From positions 52,765 to 116,764 of the forward strand of contig NZ_JADNLK010000012.1 of assembly GCF_015555905.1 (NCBI RefSeq): a stretch of DNA of 64,000 bases, in the 5' to 3' direction. This DNA comes from Clostridium sp. D43t1_170807_H7. GTDB lineage: Bacteria; Bacillota; Clostridia; Clostridiales; Clostridiaceae. How positions within the stretch are numbered: the first letter of the stretch is position 1; each line of letters begins with the position of its first letter. Position numbers and translations under genes: made by a program. Below the pieces are notes generated by a model. The model did no database searches and was not told the DNA's origin. It worked only from the letters and a program-made list of their open reading frames with translations. Of the stretch, positions 15,127 through 24,122 are shown one piece after another.

Positions 15127-18005
15127 GAAAAGGGTTATCAAAAAGATTAGCATGTTTAGTTACACTAATAACAGTTACATCAAATTCAGTTGTTTTTGCT
15201 CAAGATATACAAAAGGATGAAACTGTTTATGTTATATTAGATGAAAATGGAAATCCTACAGAACAAATTGTTAGTGATTGGATTAAAGGAAGTGAAAATT
15301 TAGGAGAATTCTCCGATAAGTCATCACTAACTGATGTAAAAAATGTAAAAGGTAATGAGGAACCAATTAAAAATGGAGATGAATTAAATTGGAATATTAA
15401 TTCCAATGAACTCTATTATCAAGGAAAGAGTGATAAGGAATTACCAGTAACTATATCTATTAAATATGAATTTAATGGAAAAGAGGTTAACCCAAATGAT
15501 GTGTTGGGGGAAAAAGGTAAATTTAAGATTTCAGTTAATATTAAAAATAATGAAAGTAAAACAGTATTAATCAATGGTAAAGAAAGGACTTTGTATTTAC
15601 CATTATTAACTGCGGCAGAATTTACATTAGGTAATGATAATTTTACTAATGTAGAAGTTAATTCAGGAAAAATAATAAATGACGGTAATAATTCGTTAGT
15701 AACTTTTGTAACAATACCAGGTCTTAAGGAATCATTAGATTTAGGAGATTTATTAAATGACATCTTAGGAAACTCTAGTATTGATTTATCAGATTCTTTT
15801 GAGATTACAGGTGAAACTGATAATTTTGAAATTCCTGCAATAATGGTTCTTGCAACTACATCTAGTGAAGATATAGGTGAAATAGAGGGATTAGATAAGA
15901 TTGATGATTTAAGAACTGCCTTAAATGATTTACAAACTGGTGGAGAAGATTTATTAAAGGGATCTAAAGAATTACTAGATGGACAAATTGAATTAGCAAG
16001 TAATTACTCTATATTTAATACTGGAGTAGGGACTTTAAATAGTGGAGCTATTGGACTTAGAAATGGGCTAAATACACTGAATAGTAGTGTTCCAACATTA
16101 TTAAATGGAGTTAATTCTTTAAATAGTGGTGTAGGAGAGTTGAAGGGAAAATATTCACAATTTGATGAAGGAGTATCATCATTATCAGCAGGTGTAGAAA
16201 GTTTAAATAATAGAATTAGTACTTTAAGTGGAAATATACCAACATTAATTAATGGAGTTGATTCTTTAAATAGTGGTGCAGGAGAGTTAAAAGAAAAATA
16301 TTCACAATTTGATGAAGGAATATCGTCATTAGCAGCAGGTACAACTAGTTTAAATGATGGTATTAATACATTAAATAATAGTGTACCAACATTAAATGAT
16401 GGGGCAGTTGCATTAAATTCAGGTGTAAGTGAATTACAAGGAAAATATACAGAATTTAATGAAGGAGTATCAAATTTAGCCTCAGGAGTAAATAATTTAA
16501 ATAATGGAGTTGTATCTTTAGAAGATGGATCAAACAAATTAAATGCAGGTGCAACAGAGTTGAATGGAGGACTTGGAACTTTAAAGCAATCCCAAGAACA
16601 ATTTACATCTGGAGTTAATAGCTTTATAGATGGAGTTAGTGATATTAGAAATAATTATATATCAATAGATAATGGCATAAATTCAGCATTAAATAGTGCA
16701 ACACAATTAAATTCAGGGTTGCAACAAGTAAATGGAGGAATTGAAAATATTCAAAGCACTACAGGAAGTTTAATTCAAATTGCCAACTCCATAGATGAAA
16801 TGGCTAATGAAATTGAAGCAACAGATGCTAATCAGGCAGCTACTCTTAGAGCCTATAGTGAAAGTATTAGGGAAATTGCAAGTGGACAAAATGATGGATT
16901 ATCATCTTTAAGTTCTGGAATTCAATCAGTTGAAAATGGAGCTAATGACCTACAAAATGGATTATCAAGTTTAGCTACTGGATCAGCACAAATTAAAGCT
17001 GGTTTAGCTACATTGGAACCTGGTGGTGAAGAATTAAAAGCGTCTTCTCAAGCTATTGGAGAAGGCATAAGTTCAGCATATACAGGAAGTAGTTCTTTAG
17101 TAGAGGGAACTGAAAGTTTACAAAATGGTGTTGGAACATTAAAGGAAGGAAGCAGCACATTGCTAAATGGAGCTAATTCATTAAATGATAATTCTAAATT
17201 AATAAATTCAGCTATGGGAGACTTATCTAATGGTAGCCAGGAATTAGCTGCTGGTACAGGTACTTTATTAGAGGGTACAACATCTTTAAGTGCAGGAAGT
17301 AGCACATTAGTAAATGGAGCAAATGAATTAAGCACTAATTCAAAGTTGATAAATTCTGGAATAGGCTCAATATATGATGGAACAACTCAATTATCAAGTG
17401 GAGGAAAGACATTAGCTGATGGTGTAACTGCTTTAGCATCAGGAAGCAGTAAATTATCAAGTGGAGCAAATAAGTTAAATACAAACTCAAAGAATATAAA
17501 CTCAGCATTGGGAACATTATATAATGGTACAAAAGAACTAGCAAATGGAGGGAAAACATTAAGTGATGGAGTAAGTACTTTAGCTAAGGGTGGAGCTACA
17601 TTGGCAGAAGGCACTAGTACATTAAAGAGTAATTCTAAAAAAATTCTTGAAGGAACTATTGAGTTAGAAAGTGGAACATCTCAATTATATGATGGTGTTG
17701 CAAAGCTTAAAAATGAAGGATTAGATAAACTTAATGATGAAGGAAGTCAAGCTTTAGATAGTATTGATGGCTTTAGTGAAGTTAAAGATGAGCTAGTTCA
17801 GATGACAAAAGAATATGGAGTATATTCAGGATTATCAAGTGATATGACTGGATCAGTTAAATTTATAATGAGAAGTGATGCAGTAAAAAGTTCTAAGAAT
17901 AATAAAACTAAAGAGGAAGTTATTACTGAGAAAAGTAATACAAGTAAAAATTCAGATGAAAGTGATAAATCATTATTAGAAAAGATTAAAGATATATTTA
18001 AATAA
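15123..18005 (+). CDS. Secreted heptad-repeat protein coupled to the MMPL transporter (YhgE/Pip-like repeats)
   Basis: A 960-residue protein. It has a signal peptide (MRKGLSKRLACLVTLITVTSNSVVFA, cleavage expected after AFA/VFA-like sequence near residue 26), a beta-rich domain (about 30-245) and then some 600 residues of L-x-x-G heptads (LNSG, LSAG, LNNG) like those of YhgE/Pip and related envelope proteins, with a 49-residue super-period. Unlike YhgE, no membrane helix is present at either end beyond the signal peptide; the C-terminus is charged and ends KIKDIFK. The start is fixed by GGAGGAG seven to ten bases before ATG 15123. A structural or substrate-guiding partner of the MMPL pump outside the membrane is the simplest reading. 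Confidence 0.8.
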   Translation: MRKGLSKRLACLVTLITVTSNSVVFAQDIQKDETVYVILDENGNPTEQIVSDWIKGSENLGEFSDKSSLTDVKNVKGNEEPIKNGDELNWNINSNELYYQGKSDKELPVTISIKYEFNGKEVNPNDVLGEKGKFKISVNIKNNESKTVLINGKERTLYLPLLTAAEFTLGNDNFTNVEVNSGKIINDGNNSLVTFVTIPGLKESLDLGDLLNDILGNSSIDLSDSFEITGETDNFEIPAIMVLATTSSEDIGEIEGLDKIDDLRTALNDLQTGGEDLLKGSKELLDGQIELASNYSIFNTGVGTLNSGAIGLRNGLNTLNSSVPTLLNGVNSLNSGVGELKGKYSQFDEGVSSLSAGVESLNNRISTLSGNIPTLINGVDSLNSGAGELKEKYSQFDEGISSLAAGTTSLNDGINTLNNSVPTLNDGAVALNSGVSELQGKYTEFNEGVSNLASGVNNLNNGVVSLEDGSNKLNAGATELNGGLGTLKQSQEQFTSGVNSFIDGVSDIRNNYISIDNGINSALNSATQLNSGLQQVNGGIENIQSTTGSLIQIANSIDEMANEIEATDANQAATLRAYSESIREIASGQNDGLSSLSSGIQSVENGANDLQNGLSSLATGSAQIKAGLATLEPGGEELKASSQAIGEGISSAYTGSSSLVEGTESLQNGVGTLKEGSSTLLNGANSLNDNSKLINSAMGDLSNGSQELAAGTGTLLEGTTSLSAGSSTLVNGANELSTNSKLINSGIGSIYDGTTQLSSGGKTLADGVTALASGSSKLSSGANKLNTNSKNINSALGTLYNGTKELANGGKTLSDGVSTLAKGGATLAEGTSTLKSNSKKILEGTIELESGTSQLYDGVAKLKNEGLDKLNDEGSQALDSIDGFSEVKDELVQMTKEYGVYSGLSSDMTGSVKFIMRSDAVKSSKNNKTKEEVITEKSNTSKNSDESDKSLLEKIKDIFK
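16107..16547 (+). repeat. Three tandem 147-bp coding repeats (49 residues each)
   Basis: Copies begin at 16107, 16254 and 16401, exactly 147 bases apart. Each contains a conserved block ending in GKYSQFDEG or GKYTEFNEG. 147 bases encode 49 residues, or seven heptads. Confidence 0.85.
17169..17609 (+). repeat. Second block of 147-bp coding repeats
   Basis: Copies begin at 17169, 17316 and 17463, with a partial one at 17610, again exactly 147 bases apart. They share the NSKLINSAMG / NSKLINSGIG / NSKNINSALG block. The sequence family differs from the first block but the period is the same. Confidence 0.85.
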
Positions 18006-18009
18006 TAGA

Positions 18010-18058
18010 TGGAGAGAGTAGATAGATTTAGGTAATAAACAAATCTATTTACTCTCCC
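18010..18058. terminator. Terminator after the MMPL operon
   Basis: GGAGAGAGTAGATAGATTT pairs with AAATCTATTTACTCTCC (with G-U pairs or mismatches) around an 11-base loop. It lies between convergent transcripts. Confidence 0.7.
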
Positions 18059-18114
18059 ATTATTTATTTCACGAAAAGTAATTAATGATATATGATTAAA
18101 TTTACTAATCAATA

Positions 18115-19389
18115 TTATGATATTTTTTCTTTTTTAAACCATTTTAATGCATTCTTTAATTTAATAGGATTTCCGTACATTAAAGTACCTAATCTATAAA
18201 TTTTAGCAGCGCCAAGAGCTATTAAAATAGTAGATAATAATAAGATAATAAATGAAATAATTATTTCTATATTAGATACAGTACCCAGTGCAACTCTTAT
18301 AAGCATAGTCATAGAAGAGCTAAAAGGTATAAATGAAGCGATTTTTATTAAAAGGCTATCACTATTTGTTAGCCCAAACATACTTATAAGGAATACAATA
18401 ATAAAAATCATAGTTATAGGTGCTATACTAGAGCTAATATCTTCTGTTTTTGAAACTAAGGCACCAAGAGCTCCGAATATAAATGAGTAGAATAAGTAAC
18501 CAATACTACCGAAGATAATAAATGTTAATAGGATATTACTAGGTATTTTAAACACTCCATCTAAGAGACCATTCCAAGCCCTGCTATTTAAAGTATAGCT
18601 TATCATACCAGATCCTAATATTATAGCAACCTGTAAGAAGCTTGCTAATGCAGCACCTATTACTTTACCAAATATAAGACTATTACTGCTAGCACTTGTT
18701 ACCAGAACTTCAATAGCTCTATTACTTTTTTCAGAGGTAACTGAAACAGCAATTAGTTGACCATATAGTAATATCATCATATACATTGCAAAAACAAATA
18801 TATAAACATAAAAGAAATTACTTGCACTATCTTTTCCTAATATAGTTATATCAGATTGAAATGGTGTGTGAATAACTGATTGTAATTCATCAATATTTAA
18901 ATTATTATTTTGTGCATACTCAATTTGATTTAATGTAGATAATATGTTTTCAAAAATCATTTGATTAGTATCAGTGAAACCCAAATTATCAACTAAGTAA
19001 GAGTATTTATTTAAACTTTCAATAATAAATCCAGCTTCAGCATCACCAGATTTTATAAGATTTTCAGCTTCATCTTTACTATTTACTATAGTCCAATTTG
19101 AGTTTGGAAATGAAGTTTCAAGAATACTCTTATCACTAATAATATTATTAGTGTCCATGATAATATAGTTAGTTTTATCTTTGCTTTCTTCTATATCATC
19201 AGTGCTTTCTGTAATTTCAGAGTTATTACTTGATGATAATTGGGGAATAAGTTTAGACATATTAAATATTGAGGGTAAAGATAATCCTACGATTAATAAT
19301 ATTGAAATAAGTATAGTAGTAATTAGATAACATTTATTCTTAAAATAATTACTTAATTCAAAGCTTAATACATTAAAAAATTGTTTCAT
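18115..19389 (-). CDS. ABC transporter permease, NatB/YhaP-like
   Basis: A 424-residue permease. It has one N-terminal helix (about 20-40), a large extracytoplasmic domain (45-185) rich in Asn/Ser, then about five helices from residue 190 on, as in ABC-2 type permeases of the NatB/YhaP group. SEKSNRAIEVLVTSASSNSLIFGKVIGAA is the conserved cytoplasmic loop that contacts the ATPase. The start codon overlaps the stop of the ATPase gene by one base (TAATG), so the pair is co-translated. It probably exports a toxic compound, ion or peptide; the substrate is not evident. Confidence 0.88.
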   Translation of the reverse strand: MKQFFNVLSFELSNYFKNKCYLITTILISILLIVGLSLPSIFNMSKLIPQLSSSNNSEITESTDDIEESKDKTNYIIMDTNNIISDKSILETSFPNSNWTIVNSKDEAENLIKSGDAEAGFIIESLNKYSYLVDNLGFTDTNQMIFENILSTLNQIEYAQNNNLNIDELQSVIHTPFQSDITILGKDSASNFFYVYIFVFAMYMMILLYGQLIAVSVTSEKSNRAIEVLVTSASSNSLIFGKVIGAALASFLQVAIILGSGMISYTLNSRAWNGLLDGVFKIPSNILLTFIIFGSIGYLFYSFIFGALGALVSKTEDISSSIAPITMIFIIVFLISMFGLTNSDSLLIKIASFIPFSSSMTMLIRVALGTVSNIEIIISFIILLLSTILIALGAAKIYRLGTLMYGNPIKLKNALKWFKKEKIS

Positions 19390-20303
19390 TATTTATCACC
19401 TGCCTTTAATACAAAAATATCTGTTAGTGAAGGTTCATATACTGAGAATTTTTCTATGTCAATATCATAATCAATGATATTTTTTAAAAAAGAATTTTTG
19501 GTACAGTTTTCACAAAGCTCTAATATTAAAAAGTCTTTCTTTATGTCATAAATACTAACTAAATCAGAAAAATTGTTTTCGCAAATCTTTTTTAATTCAT
19601 TTAATGAATAATTATTAGCGCTTAAGATAAGTCTATTTCTTCCATATTCTTTTTTTATATCTTTCAAATTGCCACTTAAAGCAATATTTCCTTTATTTAT
19701 TATTGCTATATCTTCACAAAACTCTTCCACATAGCTCATTTGATGACTAGAGAAAATAACAATTTTATTATCAGCAATTAATTCACTAACCACATTTTTA
19801 AGTATTTGAGCATTAACAGGATCAAGTCCACTAAATGGCTCGTCTAATATAATTATATTAGGATTGCAAACTAAGGTTTGAGCCAATTGAACTTTTTGTT
19901 GATTTCCTTTAGACAAGGTATCTAGCTTTCTATTTTCATATTCAGCAATTCCTAATCTAGTTAACCATTTCTTTGTATTTTCCTTAGCTTCTTTTTTACT
20001 AATTCCTCTTAAAGTTGCAAGATAGACTATTTGTTCTGTTACCTTTTTCTTTGGATATAGCCCTCTTTCTTCAGGTAAGTAGCCTATTTGATGATTGCGA
20101 GGTATAAAAGGTTTACCATCCAGTAATATTTCACCAGAATCACCTTTAAAAACATCCATTAGTATTCTGATAGTTGTCGTTTTACCTGCACCATTTCGGC
20201 CAAGTAATCCTAATGCTTTTCCGCTTTCTACTGAAAATGAAATTCCATGCAGAACTTCATTTCCAGAGAAACTTTTCCTTAGATTTTTTATCTCTAGTCT
20301 CAT
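19389..20303 (-). CDS. ABC transporter ATP-binding protein, NatA/YhaQ-like
   Basis: A 304-residue ATPase with Walker A GRNGAGKTTT (near 38), Q-loop GYLPEERGLYPKK, signature LSKGNQQKV, Walker B IIILDEPFSGLD and switch SSHQ. The NQQK signature and the C-terminal 80-residue extension are typical of the NatA/YhaQ group paired with NatB-type permeases. The start at 20303 (RBS AAAGGGGGA, eight bases before) is preferred to a TTG at 20339. It is first in a two-gene operon with the permease and convergent with the MMPL operon. Confidence 0.9.
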   Translation of the reverse strand: MRLEIKNLRKSFSGNEVLHGISFSVESGKALGLLGRNGAGKTTTIRILMDVFKGDSGEILLDGKPFIPRNHQIGYLPEERGLYPKKKVTEQIVYLATLRGISKKEAKENTKKWLTRLGIAEYENRKLDTLSKGNQQKVQLAQTLVCNPNIIILDEPFSGLDPVNAQILKNVVSELIADNKIVIFSSHQMSYVEEFCEDIAIINKGNIALSGNLKDIKKEYGRNRLILSANNYSLNELKKICENNFSDLVSIYDIKKDFLILELCENCTKNSFLKNIIDYDIDIEKFSVYEPSLTDIFVLKAGDK

Positions 20304-20603
20304 AAATAGAGTCCCCCTTTGAAAAATAAATAGATTCAATTAACTTCATAAAAGTTAATTTTAAAAATATTAAGAAGTAACTTATAACTTATTATAAAGT
20401 AATAAAGATAGAAATTCAATACTTTATTAAGAAAATTTTAGTAAATTTCAAAATAAAGTAAAATAGTATTTACATAAATTAATTAATAAAGAATTTCAGA
20501 TTATTAAAAAGCAACTTTGGAAATAATATTTAGTGGAGAATAGTTTACTATTGGTGAGGATAATAATTTATATCAGGTTTAGAAAGATGAAAGGATGAAG
20601 AGG

Positions 20604-20756
20604 ATGATAGATAAAAAAGATAAAAAAGATTATAATAATGGGTTAATTGATGGTGTAATTCCTTGTGAAGAAGAAGAAAGAAAATTAAGGCATGGAGATG
20701 AACCAAAATCAAAGAGAGGAATTACAGATATATTTAATTTCCCTAATTTAAATTAA
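20604..20756 (+). CDS. Small hypothetical protein (50 residues)
   Basis: ATG at 20604 with AAAGG nine bases upstream. The protein begins MIDKKDKKDYNNG, has GVIPCEEEERKLRHGDEPKSKRG in the middle and ends ITDIFNFPNLN. It is highly charged, with one Cys and no membrane segment. A hairpin follows directly. A second small protein at 56307 starts with the similar MDKKDKK. The clear RBS and uninterrupted frame support a real gene, but I do not recognise its function. Confidence 0.55.
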   Translation: MIDKKDKKDYNNGLIDGVIPCEEEERKLRHGDEPKSKRGITDIFNFPNLN

Positions 20757-20760
20757 TAGT

Positions 20761-20789
20761 AAAAAACCCACTAAATACTATTTAGTGGG
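20761..20789 (-). terminator. Terminator of the symporter gene (minus strand)
   Basis: CCCACTAAA (20767-20775) pairs perfectly with TTTAGTGGG (20781-20789). On the minus strand the stem is followed by six Ts. It may also stop the small plus-strand gene. Confidence 0.85.
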
Positions 20790-20819
20790 TAAATTTAAAG
20801 TATTATTTAATATTTAAAT

Positions 20820-22100
20820 TTAAAGTGCAGCATCAAGTTGGCTTTCATCAGAATAGAATGTTGTTTCATTAAATTCGCATTCTTGTTTAGCCACAATTGT
20901 AGTACAAATTGCATCTCCAGTAACATTAACTGCAGTTCTTGTCATATCAAGGATTCTATCTATTCCCATTATTATTCCTATACCTTCAACTGGTAAACCT
21001 ACTGAGTTAAGAACCATTGATAATGTTATAAGGCCAACACCAGGTACACCAGCAGTTCCTATTGAAGCAAGTGTTGCTGTTAGAATAACTGTAAGATAAG
21101 CATTTAATCCAAGTTCTATTCCAAAGGCTTGAGAAATGAAAACAACAGCTACACCTTGCATTATTGCAGTACCATCCATATTTATAGTAGCTCCTAGTGG
21201 AACTGTAAAAGAAGATATTTTTTCAGAAACACCCATTTCATTATCTAGAGTTTCTATACTTAGTGGTATTGTTGCATTTGAAGATGAAGTTGAAAATGCA
21301 AAACTCATTACTGGGAAGAATTTCTTTAAAAATGTTATAGGGTTTAGTTTCGTAAATATTTTTAACATTGCCATATATGTTATTAAGCATTGCATAACTA
21401 ATGCTAATAAAACAGCAAAAATATATTTTAACATAGGAGTAAATGCACTCCAACCAATATTAGAAAATGTAGTTGCGATAAGACAAAATACTCCAATTGG
21501 AGCAGCTTTCATAACTATCATAGTCATTTTCATCATGATTTCATTGAACTCACTAAAAAAGTTTGCTACTGTTTTAGCTTTTTCATTAAGCATAGCAAGA
21601 ATAATACCTACTAATATTGAGAAAAATATGATTTGCAACATATTTCCATTTGATAATGCAGAGATCGGATTTGTAGGAATTATATCCAGGATAACATCAG
21701 ATACAGCACTTGCTTCACTAACTGTAGTTTCTGCAACTTCAATATTACTCATATCTAAGCCAACTCCAGGATTAATCAATTTACCTACTCCTATAGCTAA
21801 AGTAATTGCAATTGCAGTAGTAATAAGGTAAAACACTATAGTTTTTACACCAACACGTCCCAATTTTTTAGTATCGCCTATAGCCATACTTCCGCAAACT
21901 AATGAACAAAATACTAATGGTACTACAAGCATTTGCATAGCTCTCAAAAATCCTTTTCCAAGAATTTTAAACACACCATTAATTAAAATATCATCTCTTA
22001 TTACTCCAGCAGGTACAAAACCGTAAAGAATAATACCACAAATTGCACCAAGTAATAAACCAATAAAAATTTTTGTTGTTAATCCTAATTTTTTTTTCAT
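20820..22100 (-). CDS. Dicarboxylate/amino acid:cation symporter (GltP/GltT family)
   Basis: A 426-residue transporter of the usual DAACS length. Eight helices and two re-entrant loops are implied, with HP1 motif SSSNATIPLS, the NMDGTAI motif in TM7 that binds Na+ and substrate, and AGVPGVG in HP2. It couples uptake of glutamate/aspartate or C4-dicarboxylates to Na+ or H+. In NMDGTAIMQ the Met-Asp-Gly core is intact. The RBS AAGGGGGG is six bases before the ATG. It is monocistronic. Sequence alone does not decide between amino acid and dicarboxylate. Confidence 0.92.
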   Translation of the reverse strand: MKKKLGLTTKIFIGLLLGAICGIILYGFVPAGVIRDDILINGVFKILGKGFLRAMQMLVVPLVFCSLVCGSMAIGDTKKLGRVGVKTIVFYLITTAIAITLAIGVGKLINPGVGLDMSNIEVAETTVSEASAVSDVILDIIPTNPISALSNGNMLQIIFFSILVGIILAMLNEKAKTVANFFSEFNEIMMKMTMIVMKAAPIGVFCLIATTFSNIGWSAFTPMLKYIFAVLLALVMQCLITYMAMLKIFTKLNPITFLKKFFPVMSFAFSTSSSNATIPLSIETLDNEMGVSEKISSFTVPLGATINMDGTAIMQGVAVVFISQAFGIELGLNAYLTVILTATLASIGTAGVPGVGLITLSMVLNSVGLPVEGIGIIMGIDRILDMTRTAVNVTGDAICTTIVAKQECEFNETTFYSDESQLDAAL

Positions 22101-22347
22101 ATTAGCCCCCCTTATTGTTTAAAATGCATGAAAAAAAATAAAACTTGCATTTTTATAGATTTTACCATAGAAAGAAAAAAAACACAACAAGGTATTTCGT
22201 AGAAAAACGAATAAATAATATAAAAATGAAAAAATATGTAAAAATATATGAATGATTTAAAATAAAACTTTCATTTTGTTGATAAAATTATAAAAAGTAA
22301 AATGTATAAATTTAAATAAATAGTTAATGATAAAAAGGGTGATATTT

Positions 22348-22758
22348 ATGTTTAATTTAATATATTTAGTATTAGGAATATATCTAATAAAGATTATAGT
22401 AATAAAAATAAATATGGAATATAAAAAGAAAAAGAATGAAAAGTGTATTAAGAAAATTTCTATAAGAAAAAATATTCAATATAAAATAAAGAGTATTTTT
22501 AATGAAGAAAATAATATTTTCATATTTATGAACAATAAAAATAACTATAAAGAGGATAATAATATAAAGGATAAAGAAGAATGGAATTTGAAACGTCATA
22601 AAGCTTTGGAAAGAGCAAAGTATAAATGTGAAGAGTGTGGAAATATTACTAATTTAGAAGTCTATACTAAGGGGATTAATAATGATGAAGAGTTAATAGT
22701 ACTTTGTAAAATGTGCTATGAAAAGAATATTGGTGAAATAAAATTACATTATCAATAA
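22348..22758 (+). CDS. Membrane-anchored protein with a degenerate HNH/zinc-ribbon domain
   Basis: A 136-residue protein with one N-terminal helix (MFNLIYLVLGIYLIKIIVI), a very basic, Asn/Lys-rich linker and a C-terminal zinc-binding module: WNLKRHKALERAKYKCEECGNITNLEVYTKG..EELIVLCKMCYE. The pattern R-A-x-Y-x-C-E-x-C-G..LEV..LxxLCxxC is that of HNH nucleases, but the catalytic His pair that should follow LEV (usually HHI) reads YT and the last position is Tyr not His. The zinc cysteines are kept, so it likely binds zinc but does not cut DNA. The start at 22348 is chosen for RBS AAGGGTGAT. Confidence 0.65.
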   Translation: MFNLIYLVLGIYLIKIIVIKINMEYKKKKNEKCIKKISIRKNIQYKIKSIFNEENNIFIFMNNKNNYKEDNNIKDKEEWNLKRHKALERAKYKCEECGNITNLEVYTKGINNDEELIVLCKMCYEKNIGEIKLHYQ

Positions 22759-22793
22759 AAACTAAAACCTAACAGAATTAGGTTTTAGTTTTT
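22757..22793. terminator. Bidirectional terminator
   Basis: The 16-bp perfect stem AAAAACTAAAACCTAA / TTAGGTTTTAGTTTTT with a 5-base loop lies between convergent genes. Confidence 0.9.
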
Positions 22794-22840
22794 ATTTTTA
22801 TAATAATATTAGATTTAAATTACTAAAAAATTATAATATA

Positions 22841-23578
22841 TTAATTGCTAAAAAGTTCATAGTTTATTTTAGAATTATCTACACCTAATTCAACTAAAAT
22901 ACTTTCCACAGCTTTCATAAATACTGGTGGTCCACAAAGATAAAAATCTGAATTTAAGTTTATGTTATTTTCAAGAAAATCTTTATTTACATATCCAGTA
23001 TAATCATAGTCGACACCTTCTATATCTTCATCTAATGGATTAGAGTAAAATACAGTATTTTCAATGTTTCTTAATTTAGCTATATTCTCTATATCCTTTT
23101 TGAATGGATGTATCTTAGAATTCTGTACTGCTTGTATAAAGTGAATATTATTTCTAATAGAAGATTCTTCATATAGCATAGATAATAATGGAGTTATACC
23201 AATTCCCCCTGAGATTAAAACTATATCATTATTTTTATTCTTTATAGTGAATAATCCTGTTGGAACCATTGCTTCAATAGAATCACCTATATTAAGGTTT
23301 TCATGTAGATAAGTACTAATTAAGCCACCATCAATTTTTTTTACACTTATTCTATAAGTATCTTCATTAGGGAACATAGAAAGACTATAAGTTCTTATAA
23401 CATCTTTATATTTAGGATCATTAGTTTTTATTTTAAAAGGTAAGAATTGACCAGCTTTATGCTTTACAAGTTTGCTTCCATCTTTTGATTTAAAGTAAAA
23501 TGAAATAATATCAGGACAAACTTCAGTTTTATCAACTAATACTAACTCTTTAAAACCATCCCAATTTTTATTATTCAT
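22841..23578 (-). CDS. FAD-binding oxidoreductase (flavohemoprotein reductase-like)
   Basis: A 245-residue ferredoxin-NADP+ reductase-fold protein: FAD-binding RTYSLSMFP near residue 62, nucleotide-binding GGIGITPLLSM near 123, and CGPPVFMKAVESIL near 214. It lacks both a globin domain and a 2Fe-2S domain, so it is a stand-alone reductase module similar to the C-terminal part of flavohemoglobin or the reductase partner of Hcp. Electrons would pass from NAD(P)H through FAD to a separate acceptor that is not encoded nearby. AGGAGGTATTTT precedes the ATG. Confidence 0.85.
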   Translation of the reverse strand: MNNKNWDGFKELVLVDKTEVCPDIISFYFKSKDGSKLVKHKAGQFLPFKIKTNDPKYKDVIRTYSLSMFPNEDTYRISVKKIDGGLISTYLHENLNIGDSIEAMVPTGLFTIKNKNNDIVLISGGIGITPLLSMLYEESSIRNNIHFIQAVQNSKIHPFKKDIENIAKLRNIENTVFYSNPLDEDIEGVDYDYTGYVNKDFLENNINLNSDFYLCGPPVFMKAVESILVELGVDNSKINYELFSN

Positions 23579-23788
23579 AAAATACCTCCTATAATTATTA
23601 GGTAATAATAATTATTATCTAATGAAAAGTAAATAAAGTCAATATATATAGTGTATTTTACTATGGAAATCTATTAATTATGACATGAAGATATAGTTTA
23701 ATCTGTTATATTTTATAGATAAAAATAAATAATTAAAAGTTAAGTAAATAGGAATAATATTTAGTGTAGTTTTTTGTGAGGTGATATT

Positions 23789-24064
23789 ATGGAAAAAGAT
23801 ATATTAGATAAATTAGAATTAAAAAATAATGAAAATTTATCAAGAAATAGAATGAATGATAATGTACTTGGAATGAATAGAGATTTAGATTATTTAAAGA
23901 TTAATGATGATTTCTCAAATGAGGAGGTTATAGAAGACGAATTTAGTATTATTGAAAATAATTCTTATGTAGACTTGTCAGATATAGTAAGTGATATGGA
24001 AATTAAAAAAACTGATGATATTAAAAAAGCTGATATTAGCGCATTACCCTTAGACAATGAATAG
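23789..24064 (+). CDS. Small acidic hypothetical protein (91 residues)
   Basis: The sequence is strongly acidic and Asn-rich (NDDFSNEEVIEDEFSIIENN), with no Cys, membrane helix or recognised motif. GAGGTGAT lies four bases before the ATG and a terminator follows, so the gene is likely real and transcribed alone. It may be largely disordered. Function unknown. Confidence 0.6.
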   Translation: MEKDILDKLELKNNENLSRNRMNDNVLGMNRDLDYLKINDDFSNEEVIEDEFSIIENNSYVDLSDIVSDMEIKKTDDIKKADISALPLDNE

Positions 24065-24069
24065 ATATA

Positions 24070-24108
24070 AATAAAAAGAGGAGAAAATTACCTCTTTTTA
24101 TTTATATA
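24070..24108. terminator. Bidirectional terminator
   Basis: AAATAAAAAGAGG pairs with CCTCTTTTTATTT (13 bp) around an 8-base loop, between convergent genes. Confidence 0.88.
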
Positions 24109-24122
24109 TTTATTTTTATAAG

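Noticed and set aside
16004..17614. Several minus-strand open frames of 75-177 codons opposite the heptad-repeat gene
   Set aside because: They are periodic Pro/Asn/Leu-rich shadows created by the repeated codons of the plus-strand gene, with no RBS and no family resemblance.
16107..17650. Regular 147-bp repeats considered as a CRISPR-like or satellite array
   Set aside because: They are protein-coding, in frame and encode heptads; there are no unique spacers between short palindromic repeats.
21136..21831. 231-codon plus-strand frame opposite the symporter gene
   Set aside because: It is the antisense of a hydrophobic gene with clear DAACS motifs; no RBS and no sensible protein features.
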